Shown: one piece after another, positions 12,042 to 23,162 of the stretch
Position numbering within the stretch: the stretch's first letter is position 1
Layout: each line of letters opens with the position of its first letter
NCBI GenBank assembly: GCA_023333565.1
Contig: JAJKFH010000374.1
Location: 4,836,001-4,900,000 of the forward strand
DNA from: Puffinus mauretanicus
Lineage: Eukaryota; Chordata; Aves; Procellariiformes; Procellariidae
Direction: 5' to 3'
Length of the DNA stretch: 64,000 bases
Notes under the pieces: generated by a model
What the model was told of the DNA's origin: nothing
The model's database searches: none
Seen by the model: only the letters and a program-made list of their open reading frames with translations
Program-made: the position numbers and the translations under genes

Positions 12042-13209
12042 TAGGGGAAGAACAACTGACATCATCTACCTGGACTTGTGCGAAGCATTTGATGCTGTCC
12101 CGCACGACACCCTTGTCTCTAAACTGGAGAGACATGGATTTGATGGATGGACCACTCGCTGGATAAGGAATTGGCTGGATGGTCGCACTTAAAGAGTTGC
12201 GGTCAACAGCTCGATGTCCAAGTGGAGACCAGTGATGAGTGGCGTTCCTCAGGGGTCACTATCGGGACTGATGCTGTTTAACATCTTTATCGGTGACATT
12301 GACAGTAGGATCGAGTGCATCCTCAGCAAGTTTGCAGATGACACCAAGCTGTGTGGAGCGGCTGACATGCTGGAGGAAAGGGATGCCATCCAGAGGGACC
12401 TTGACAGCTTGAGAGGTGGGCCCATGTGAACCTCATGAAGTTCAACAAGGCCAAGTGCAAGATCCTGTACGTGGGTCGGGGCAATCCCAAGCACAAATAC
12501 AGCTGGGCAGAGAATGGATTGAGAGCAGCCCTGAGGAGAAGGACTTGGGGGTGTTGGTTGATGAGAAGCTCAGCATGACCCAGCAACGTGCGCTTGCAGC
12601 CCAGAAAGCCAACCATATCCTGGGCTGCATCAAAAGAAGCGTGACCAGCAGGTCGAGGGAGGTGATTCTGCCCTAGTCTGGCAAGACCCCACCTGGAGCA
12701 TTGCGTTCAGCTCTGGGGCCCCCAACATAGGAAGGATGTGGACCTGTTGGAGTGAGTCCAGAGGAGGGCCATGAAGATGATCAGAGGGCTGGAGCACCTC
12801 TCCTATGAAGACAGGCTGAGAGAGTTGGGGTTGTCCAGCCTGGAGAAGAGAAGGCTCCAGGGAGACCATATAGCAGCCTTCCAGTATCTGACGAGGGCCT
12901 ACAAGAAAGCTGGAGAGGGATTTTTTACAAGGGCATGTAGTGATAGAACAAGGGGTAATGGCTTTAAACTGAAAGAGGGTAGATTTAGATTAGATATAAG
13001 AAAGAAATTCTTCACTATGAGGGTGGTGAGGCACTGGAACAGGTTGCCCAGAGAAGCTGTAGATGCCCCATCCCTGGAAGTGTTCAAGGCCAGGTTGGAT
13101 GGGGCTTTGAGCAACCTGGTCTAGTGGAAGCTGTCCCTGACCACGGCAGGGGGGTTGGAACTAGATGATCTTTAAGGTCCCTTCCCAAACCATTCTATGA
13201 TTCTATGAT
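12042..13209 (+). mobile_element. CR1 LINE, 5-prime-truncated, broken ORF2
   Basis: The 1.17-kb fragment starts in the reverse-transcriptase domain ([20 protein letters not shown]) and runs through SGVPQGS and FADDTKL to the C-terminal DGALSNLV. It ends with the 3-prime tail (ACTAGATGATC, AAGGTCCCTTCC, ATTCTATGATTCTATGA). The catalytic FADD is still readable, but there is an in-frame stop at GRT* and several frameshifts, so it is dead. It differs from the 27 kb and 46 kb copies in the tail and in many residues, so it belongs to another subfamily. Confidence 0.95.
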
Positions 13210-13280
13210 ATAGACAAGCAGTTACCTGCACAGTGAACTAAACAAGCCATCACTCCTATAATTTATAAGCAGTATTGCAA

Positions 13281-13332
13281 ATTACAATAACGTAATATAT
13301 GAAAAGATTACAATAACATAATATATGAAAAG
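13281..13332. repeat. 26-bp tandem duplication, two units
   Basis: The unit ATTACAATAACGTAATATAT plus GAAAAG is repeated once with a single G-to-A change. It lies about 70 bp beyond the 3-prime end of the CR1 fragment. Confidence 0.9.
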
Positions 13333-13439
13333 CCATCACATTTTGCTTTTAGTCAACCACTTGCTAGCTTAATTACATGCTTTCTCGTTCTTATACTATA
13401 AGAGAGAGTGTACAACCAATCTCTATTCATCTTCTCTCT

Positions 13440-13735
13440 GCAAATTCTCATTTTACAGACCTCTTGCAATCCTTCCCATTCATAACTTTTTCAGGCTGAA
13501 GAGTCCTAGCGTACTTAGTTGTTCCTCACATGGAAGAAGTTTCATGCCTTTGATTGTTCTTATGTCTCGTGTAGCCTCTCTAGTTCTGTGTTTTTTTAAG
13601 ATGGAGAGGGGGAGTGAGGAGTGGAGAACCAGAATTGAACAGAGTAACCTAAGTGCAGACACATCATCAATTTTGAAGCAATGATGTCTGTCTTGTCTGC
13701 TTCTTTCCTAACAGTTCCAAACATTCAGTTTTTAA
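13440..13735 (-). mobile_element. Ancient CR1/L3-like relic
   Basis: The minus strand translates to TREATRDIRTIKGMKLLPCE then EQLSTLGLFSLKK, matching the CR1 ORF2 C-terminal pattern (RRATKMIKGMEHLPYEERL...LGLFSLEKR) with many changes. Edges are blurred. This is an old fossil, clearly older than the other CR1 copies. Confidence 0.7.
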
Positions 13736-16080
13736 GATTGTAAGAAATACGCTTTCCATAACAAATGAAGGTCAAGTTTCATAAACAATGGGACTCATTT
13801 GCATCTCACAGGACTGAGCTTGTAACCAATATTCAGTCCCAATAAACTAAATTGGGTGGTGGACGTGAGACTGGTTTTCTGTTTCTGTAATTATATGTAT
13901 GCAAAAATATTATGTATGTAAAAGTATTTCTCTAATTTTCTGTAATTAGGAAAAATTTGTACTGGCAGTTAGTATTCTGAAGATATTAGGACCTATTTCT
14001 ATAAAACAACCACCTGGTTAAATCAGTTTTCCAGATATTTGGGTTCTTTTTCCTTCTGAGACTAATGAGGTTCAAACAATATCTCCCACCTTCTAGGAAT
14101 AAACTTTTACCCTTAGATTGTATGCTTAGCTAAGAAAGGGCTCTCTTATCCCACTGTTACATTCTGCAGTAGGGATGCAAGATGCAGTAGGAGAGAAATA
14201 TTTGGGAATTCCCAAATCTGGCCCTTTTTTCCAGCATAATTTCTACTCTTCACACAGTGCAGAAGAGAAGAAGAATACATTGCAGTCAAAGGTGCTAGAA
14301 CAAGAACTCTGTTATCGCAGGTAAGGGGAAAGAATTTTGAGAGGGCTGGATGAATTGTTGCTTCAAGAACAATAGGAAGAGTAAGAAGCCTACAAAAGGG
14401 GTAAAAGGATTGACCAGCAAGGAAGGAGATTTTAGATTTCAAGAAGTACAGGAAGAACTGTCAAAAGTGAAACAGAGTAAAACAAAGATTCTTTAGTAAT
14501 TTAGCGAGAACAAGAAAATAGAAATGAGACAGGGAAAATAAGGTGGAGATAATTTAGGTATGAACCCAAAACGAGTATTTTTGCTTTTCTTTTATACTAA
14601 CACATTAATTTTGTTAGATTTTTAAAATTGTAGAGGAATTATACAAGACTAAATATACGAAGTTATGTCCGAAAGATAGGTAAATCACTTCCTGAAATGG
14701 GCATCACTGAGGACACCCAGTACAAAAAGTCCTTAATTGCAATGTTGACAACTGACCATGGCAAATGCTGGAAAAAGCCTGGAAGGACAGAAAGGTGCAT
14801 ACTTGTGCTGACTTCCAGTGCATAAGGTAGGGCAAATCAGTTTTGCAAAACTCAAAGTCAGAATTAATAAAGGTTATTTCTTCTAACAAGAAAACAGTAC
14901 TTTCTTCTTTCTCATCTGCTGCATGAGAAAGGAAGTTAAGTAGATTTCACACTTAGCTAGCCAGGTTTGGACCAAAACTAAAATTTATTGTACTATCTTC
15001 ATAAGAAGTCTTGTATTTTAATGTGTAACTTAATTTGCAATCAGGTTTTTTTTTACTTGCAAAATTCACCTAAGAAGATTTTTATAAGGAGAAAAAAATT
15101 ACTTTTCCTGTAACATATCAGGTTCTTTACCAGAAAAGAATTACAGAACCTGCAGTTATATATTAATAACAAATGTGTGAAACAGATTCTTCTTCATATT
15201 TTCAGGATGTAGACAGGAGGCCTACATATTGCATTTAAAGTGTTTTTCACAGATTATAGTGTAGAAATGTTTTTGTAGCTATAAAATACCTTTTTTTTGT
15301 TTTTTAAATGCTACTATATATCTCCATGTGAAAGCAAAATTGCCTAGAGGTATCTATCAATCTCTGATGTTTCCCTCTTATAAGAATCAACCATTTCACT
15401 TTTACCACAATAAAGCAGTATTCATTCATATTTCATGCTTCATTTACAATGGCCTTATGTTCATCAAAGCATTGATTTTCCACTCCATTAATTTATGATG
15501 AGATGCAATGTTTGCTGCTTCTTCTCAGAGTAGCCCCTGGGTCTGCATGTGTGTTTCTAAGGCTGCGAGATATATGAGAGACAACAGACCCTAAACAATC
15601 CAAACTTAACTATATGTGAAACAAAATACTGAATCCTAAAGTTCAGCAGTCATCCTAGTATCCCACTAATCTGATGGACACATGTCCACAAAGTTTTTTA
15701 CTTTGAACACCAAAGTAAAATAAAGATGACCTGTGATCTATTCTCAGCATAAAAGGAACTCCTGCCCTAAGTGTAAGCCCATGCCTTAAGCCATCCCATT
15801 TTTCAATTCTTTCTCTAAATTCCAATGCCTAGACCTCATTGTCAACATTGTCTGTAAATGGAGTTAAGGAAGATGCTCACCATCTGTTCTCCTCAAGTGT
15901 CTCCTAAATATATCTCCTCTATTTCACGTACTTTCGGAGGGCAGGGCGGGGAAATTATCTGTGCCTCAGCTAGCCCCCATTAGTTACATCATTAAATGTA
16001 ATCTTGAAAGCAGAAGAACAGCCTTCGGCTTATATGCATACTCAGTCCTTGGTTTTTTTGTTTTATCAAGAATCATGTGG

Positions 16081-16845
16081 GTAAAGGATGATATAGACTA
16101 CTTGGATTTCTAAAAGGTCTTTTAGATTACTAAAATTTAAACCTAACTTCACACACAAAATGATGGCCTCTAAGCTAACCATTACTGCTCAGGAAGTAGA
16201 CCATGGCATAATGATACATATTTCCAAGAACTTGCTAACTCAGTGCTCAATATCAATCAGAAAAGCAAAATCAACACTGGGTATAATCAGGAAAGGAAAA
16301 AAAAGCCGGAGAACGTAATTATTCCCGAGTATGAATCCACAGTGTGCTTCCATCTTGACTACTGAGTGCAGCTGTGGACCTCTATTTCAGAACAGAAATA
16401 GGGAAAAGTCAAACAAGAGCAACAAGAATGATTAAAGCCATGGAGCGCTGTTTCCATGTAAGAAATGATTAAATGACTCGAAAAAACAGGACTCTTCAGC
16501 CAGGAAGACAGATGCCTGAGGGGAGAAATGATCAATTTGCATAAAATCAGAAGTCACATAAAGATAGAAAATTTTATATGGGTTTAAGCAGAAAACTGGG
16601 CAAGTTTATGAATGAGAAAGACAATGGAAGGGTTCCAAATTCGTAGAAACTACATCTAAGTCTGCAAATCTCTGAGTTTTGAATGCCTGGAATCAGAATG
16701 AATGAGTGGGAAACAAAATACACGTCAGTTCTGTTCACACACTCTTGCCTAAGCATTGTATTTTGGCCATTGTTGCGATGTCTATAGCTGGGCTAGATTG
16801 ACCTTTGGTCTTAACCAGAATGGTTCCTCTTATATTATAAAATTC
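16081..16845 (+). mobile_element. Ancient CR1/L3-like relic with 3-prime tail
   Basis: Decayed CR1 ORF2 features appear in order: DYLDF near 16090; KSQTRATRMIKAMERC near 16415-16455, matching the KxxRAT-KMI-KGMEH pattern; and the tail GGGCTAGATTGACCTTTGG followed by a decayed form of the usual TGACCCAGTATGG. There are multiple stops and indels. The tail type is that of L3-like CR1, shared with the small relic at 41.3 kb. Confidence 0.7.
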
Positions 16846-19800
16846 TCACAGTCTTCTGAGCAGTTTGTGAAGTGATTTGAATAGGATAACTCATATGCTA
16901 ACTTTTTCAGGGACAGAAATGTGTGCCTTTTTCATAAAACCAATGAAAAGAATGGTAGTGATGTGCAGAGAAAAAGAAAAAAGCCAAGTTTGTTAGAGGA
17001 AATTCAATAAAGAAGGCAGCAACAAAAGGATACGTTGAAGAATGGGAGGGAAAGGTGATGAAAGAGCTTTTAGCTGGCCCACAGAATTGGTTTGGTAATT
17101 TAATGAAATGCACAGCAACCTCCTCAACATGGATCAAATGCCATACTTGTATCATTAATGACTACACTCTATTCTATTAAAAGAGATGGATTTAGCTGCA
17201 CAGATAAAATGCAAAAAAGGATGTTAGAAGCACCTGACATAGAGGGCAATTAAGTACTGTTAACTTTTTTCCCAGAAATTGGAAAGCTGTATGCCATAAT
17301 GCATACAAATAATCCTAAAGAGAGCAATCACATCTGTTTGCTCATTGTTTAACAGGGAACAGAAGGTACTGATACAGTGCACTGATGGTACCGATAAGAG
17401 AAAGAAACACCAATTGTACTGACTGAAGCAGTATTAATGGTATTTTACTTAACAGCAGTCTCTTCCATAGAGTGAGTGCTATTAATCTTTCTGTTTTTAA
17501 AATAAAGATTATTTACTTTGAAAAGGGGCGTTCTGTGTTTTCACAGAGAATGATAAAACAAATTACTCATGACTTCATACAAACACTTTGATGTTTAAAC
17601 TGCATGTGAACAGTTAATCCTCCTATATTGATGTATTCTTGGTGATAGACAGTTTCACACTGTCTCAAGGGACAGATCTAAACCAAAATCAGATACACAT
17701 TTTATTTTTAGTCTCAAAGCTGCAATGCTAAATGCAAATAAATCAAAGCAGGTTTGTATATAGTCCTCCTAAAGTTTGCCTTTATAGTCCATATATTGAA
17801 AACACATAAACATAAACCAGAAACCAAACTTCATTGCCTTTCAAGTATAGTGCTCCTTTCTTTTCTGAGGTAGGTAAAAACAAATGGCTATCTGTATTGC
17901 ACAGATATTTTTGAAAATTAGAGCTGACTTAAGTACCAGTTAGCTAATCCCCAAAGAATACCCATAAAAAGATTAAATGCAACTGTAATTTTAACTGACT
18001 GCAATGCATGTCAGCAGGCAGTTACTCACAATTCAGATGAAAGATGTAATGTTAAAGGTGACCTACGATGACTTATTTTTAAATGGCCTTAGCATGTTGA
18101 ATACTTAAATAACAAGAACAGAATGCACCCAGCATGAATAAAGGTATCCTTTGCTTTCCCTGTCAACATCTGTAAAACTATGCATTGTCAGCTTCTATCT
18201 CCAGCACTAGACTGATACATCATACACTCTTCTTTTACACAGGGTGTGGTTCTACTTAAAAGGCATGAGGTTCTCTGTTGACTTCCATATGCCAGGCAAA
18301 TTCCATGACAGCTGGGACATTCTGTGACATAATACATCACATGTATAGAGGGAACTTTAAGAGAAAACAAAAAATGTATTTTGTATCTTTATATTCCACT
18401 ACTCCAATTATACCATTGTTTTGATGATTTCAGCACATCAAGAAATCAATTTACCTTACAAAGATAGGCAACGCACAAATTTATCAAGTTACACAACATG
18501 CAAGTTCAATTGGCTTTTCTTTCTATACTACCTTGTTTCATCAAAGTTTTAACTAGTAAGATTTTTTTTTAAGCAAAAAACTACACTTATACTAATGAAA
18601 AACAAAAGACCTTTGTTAACAAAACATTGCAAATGTCAAACTAATTGAACTTTTAATTTAGACTCCAGATGTTTTTGCATGGGGTGGACCACATTTTAAT
18701 TAAGAGAGCTTCATGAATGCTTCCTTTCCTGTTTGCGATGACATGGACCATCTCTTCTCACATTCATGAGCACATAACATCCCTGTGGTAACTACGGGAA
18801 CTGTTTACATGGAGAAATATTAGGAAAGTATTTAATGAATTTTTAGTTGTTTGATGCATACTGGCAGCTGGAAATGTGGAGGAGACAGTGTGGTCTTTTG
18901 GCAAGCCAGCTCTCTGTGAATCATCAGCTAGTGCTCCGAGTACTAGTGGGGGTCCACAGTTTTGAGTTTTGAGAATCTATTCTTCACCGTTTACTAACAT
19001 TTCGATCAAAGACATCCAGACATAATTACTGGAAATAAAAAGAAATATAACACAAGAGGCAGAGTGTGTAAAGTAAAGCAATGTTAGTGGGCACACATTC
19101 TTAAAAGGTATAAAGACTTCCTTGTCATTCATTCATGAATGCTATCTTCAACTTTCTGGAGCTTTGCAGGCTAAAAATCTTTACATTAATGTTTTGTATG
19201 CTAACAGTATTTCATCAAGCCTTCCAGAAAGCATTAAAAAAATTCAATTAACATAGCCTTCATGGGAAAGAAGAAATATCGTTCAGTTTTACAGCTGAGA
19301 AAAACTGAAATACAAAAGAGAAGTGATTTAACCAGTGATTCACAGCAAATCAGTGTCAGAGTAGGAAAAAAAATTTGGCTTATAGATTTCCCCATTTTAA
19401 TCAAAAGATGCACAACGAGAGAAAAAAAAAAATCTATGGTAGCATCAATAGGTATAACTGATGTCTGTGTTCCTAAGGTTATAATCTGATCAAATATACA
19501 AAATTTTAACTTGTTTTGTGATATATAAAACAAACAAACAAAAAAGCATGCTATACACTTATCAAGTTATAAGTATCCTATATTCTGTAGAAGAACTCAT
19601 AGATACACACTCCACAGATGAAAGGCCAACATTTCTAAAGAGAATCCTGTGGATGGAACACATGGGATCTCTCTTTAAAATTGTATTTATATACATATAC
19701 ATACTATGTTCAAAAAAATGAAAGTGAAAACTACTGTATATTACTACTCCTAGTTAAACTAAGAGAAATAACTTAAGATATCTAAAGAATTACAGTCTCT

Positions 19801-19943
19801 TGTAATGAAGATTTATCCTGAGATTTTTACGTTGTCTAATGGAAAACTGAGAGGATTTTGGTTTATTAAAATCTGACAAAAATGTTCAATATTTGCAACA
19901 TGTGGAACACATCTTCAGATACTGAAAGGAGCTTTCTGCTTAG

Positions 19944-20538
19944 AGAATGTAAGAGTTGCATTAGGAGGGGTGTTGCCAGCAGGTCAAGGGAGGTGATACT
20001 TCTCCTCTAGTCAGCCCTGGTGAGACACATCTGGAGTGCTGGGTCCAGTTCTGGGTTTCCCAGTACAAGAGAGACATACTGGAGACAGTCCAGCAAAGGG
20101 CAACTAACATTCTTTAAAGGACTGAAGCATCTCTCCTGTGAGGAAAGGCTGAGACAGCTGGGATTGTTTAGCCTGCAGAAGAGAAGGCTCAGGGAGATCT
20201 CATCAATGTGTACAAATATCTGAAGGGAGGATGTAAAGCAGTGGGACCCAGGCTCTTTTCAGCGGAGCCCAGCGACAGGACCAGAGGCAATGGGCACAAA
20301 CTGAAACACTGGAGGTTCCCTCTGAATATCAGGAAACACTTTTTCACTGTGAGGGTGACTAAGCACTGGCACAGGTTGCCCAGGGAGGTTGTGGAATCTC
20401 CATCCTTGGAAATACTCAAAAGCCATCTGGACACAGTCCTGGGCAACTGGCTCTGGGTGACCCTGCTTGAGCACAGGGATTGGACCAGATGACCTGTAGA
20501 GGTCCCTTCCAACCTCAACCATTTTGTGATTCTATAAT
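19944..20538 (+). mobile_element. CR1 LINE 3-prime fragment
   Basis: About 595 bp covering the ORF2 C-terminus (LKHLSCEERLRQLGLFSLQK, then [22 protein letters not shown] and [17 protein letters not shown]) and the tail ending GGTCCCTTCCAACCTCAACC and TTTTGTGATTCTA. Frames shift near 20190-20260, so it is non-functional. Confidence 0.93.
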
Positions 20539-20945
20539 GTATTATATTACTGATATGACCATTGGAGAAATGATGAAGTTATTAGACCAAGTTGTTAGAT
20601 ATGCACCATGATTATTTGTCAATAAATAAACATAAAACTGTCACCCTGACCGCCAAACAAAGAGCAGTTTCATAAAGTTTACGGAGTTACCTACATTTTG
20701 TAACCTGCCTCTTACAGGCAATTTAGCAATAAATTCTTAGGCCAATATTTTAAATATTCTTTAACAAATACATAATAAGATATTCTTGATTATGCTTATC
20801 TGCAAATTTAGTATTCAAAGTCTCAATGCGAGTACATATATTTTTGTAACCATATGTTATTTTCTTACATTAATTTAGTAATTTCGTTTTACAAAATAGT
20901 GAAGAACATTTTTAATAGAAGGTAATTTAAAAATAATGCTATATA

Positions 20946-21088
20946 GTCACCATCCCTGGAAGTATTTAAAAGACGTGTAGATGAGGCCCTTAGGGACATG
21001 GTGTAGTGGGCATGATGTGTTGGATTGATGGTTGGACTCGATGATCTTAAAGGTCTTTTCCAACCTTACTGATTCTATGATTCTATAT
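20946..21088 (+). mobile_element. CR1 LINE 3-prime tail
   Basis: The last codons of ORF2 ([19 protein letters not shown], then stop) and a tail ending CCAACCTTACTGATTCTATG. It is nearly identical to the 3-prime ends of the minus-strand copies at 27.1 and 46.7 kb, so it is the same young subfamily truncated to about 140 bp. Confidence 0.93.
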
Positions 21089-21589
21089 CAGTTTTTGAGA
21101 GAAGGGGGATTAGAGAGGTGACATTAGAAATATACATACATATGTTTAGTTTGTGTACTTTGTGCAAGTACACAGCCTTAAATGAAATCCATCAATTAGA
21201 AAAGTTGTGCAGAATCTTATAAATCTATTTATTTCAGCATTTTTGGTTCACACTCTAAAGCCCCAAATTAGCCAGGAAGTGAGAAATAAGTATGAATAGG
21301 AGATAAAGGCAATTGTTAAAAAAATCATACTCTTAACAGCAAAATAAATTATTTACAGCAAAAAAAAAAAATCAAAATGTTGGCAGAAGACTAGAGGTGG
21401 CTGTATTGGCAAAAGTCTAAAAGAACAAGTAAAGCACCAAACAGTAGCGGGCAGAGGACAGCTAAGTAGCAGGGTATTCAATAAGAGCAACAGATATGTA
21501 GGGGGAGAAGGCAAAACCAAGGAAGAAGGGAAGAGGAAGGTGAGCACCAGGAGAAAAGAAACTGCTGACTGCAAGCACCGTCAGGCAGC

Positions 21590-21800
21590 AGAAGTTACTT
21601 GGTGGGAGTGAGCAGAGGAAGGACTCGGGGATCCTTGGGAAAGTTCTCCACCCCCAGCAAAGGGAAGTGAGACACTGGCTCGCCGATGAAAGGAAAGGAA
21701 AGGGCGAGGCAGGCAGGACAGAGGATCTCAGACTGCTGCTCCTCTCCCGGTCGTTTTTATAAGATCAAAGAAAGGCTGTGTTCTGGGAGGACCAGAAGGC
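21590..21800 (-). promoter_or_regulatory. CpG-richer, TATA-containing patch
   Basis: This short stretch has several CpG pairs (CTCGGG, CGCCGATG, GGGCGAGG, CCCGGTCG) against a CpG-poor background. On the minus strand TTATAAAAACGACCGGG (TATA at 21754-21761) is followed by G/C-rich sequence, an arrangement like a core promoter and leader. The plus strand is strongly purine-rich from about 21495. It could be an internal promoter for the minus-strand gene, an unrecognised LTR fragment, or chance composition. No transcript evidence is available. Confidence 0.25.
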
Positions 21801-21980
21801 CTTTGATGTAATGGTAGTTTTGGCAAGACACTACAGAAGCAAACTAAGGGGAGAAAAAAGCATTAACCCTTAGACTCAAGATTTCCTAAACATTCATACA
21901 TACAAAGTATGACAATAATGAAATAATCTCAAGAGCTAACAGCAAGATTTACTTATGGATGGAAGGCATGTTGACAGACA

Positions 21981-21997
21981 CAGAGAGAGAGAGAGAG
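21981..21997. repeat. Short (GA)n run
   Basis: CAGAGAGAGAGAGAGAG, a minor simple repeat. Confidence 0.9.
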
Positions 21998-23132
21998 TGC
22001 ACCCTAAAATGGATGGTGTCAGGCAGTCGCATAATCTCTCTGTGAAATGCATTGGGCATTGTCACCCTTTCAATTCTTCTTTTAAAATGGGAAAATCAGA
22101 AAACTGATGCAAATTTGAGCCTGCTACTACAGTAGAAAAATCTAATAGCTTTTACATTGCTGAGAGTGTGCAGACAGAAATTTGTTTTACTGGTATTCAA
22201 AACCTTACTTTCATGAACATAAAATGAGAGTTACAACAAAATACATAAATGTTCATGCTAAAAAGGAAATTCGTATTAAATAACAATTTTGCAGAATACT
22301 TACAACATTACTGGCGTTAACCTAGATTTATGACATTGTAACAAAAAGCTGAATCGTGTCCAGAAAAGTCTGATCCAAGTATTCTAAGCAAGTGGTAACC
22401 TCACTTCTGGGTTCTCTACCGAAAGCAGCAAGCTGTCTTATTGATCGAAGGATATAGAATGCATATGTTCACTGGAATAGCTTCAGGCCATGGTTGATTT
22501 CAAATTAAATTTCCCAGTCTTTTATGTCAGACTAGTACTACTAAGGCAGAGGAATATGACTTGCAGCTTATGCTCACAAAGAACATGATGTAGTTTACAG
22601 AAACCCACTAAAGTCACAAGCATGGCATAGTAGCAGCATACACCTACAAAATGCACCCTGACCTCTTTATGAGAATTAGATACACTTCCCATTGTAGCTA
22701 CATCTGAGAATACAGACTTCTTCCCAAGAAAATCATACACCTTCGTCTATAAATAATATAGAGCCAAATCCTGTATGTAAGAACTAAGCTACACTCAAGA
22801 ATAAACTAAATCACCTTGTTTAAAGATAAATCTTATTCATTCTGGCAAAACATCAGACTACATAAATGATTGCTAAAGTAATAAGGAAAATTACTTGTTA
22901 ATAGCTATGTAATAAATAAATAAGTTCACTTTATTAAACAGTATTAAACCAAAAAAAGAGCCAAACAAAACACATAATCTCTAGGTACTCAAAACCTCAG
23001 TTTTGCCTGTACTTGTTACTCCCCTGGCACTTCTCACGAGTTGAAGGATTATTCCAGAATACACCTTGGTTCTTCAGCTCCTTTTATATCCACTAGCGAA
23101 TCTGTCTAAGTAGCCCTGTTCTTCCTTCTTAC

Positions 23133-23162
23133 CTTCCACCTTGTGCTCCTGTCCTGTGCACC
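23133..23162 (-). CDS. Candidate cassette exon (10 codons)
   Basis: A good acceptor (GCTTCTTGCTCCAGCAG) and a strong donor (GGAAG|GTAAGAAGG) bound 30 nt with a phase-0 reading GAQDRSTRWK. Using the alternative AG three bases earlier adds one Q. Being a multiple of three, it could be included between the 24-nt and 78-nt exons without a frameshift. The peptide breaks an otherwise smooth coiled-coil join, so I treat it as an optional or false exon. Confidence 0.28.
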
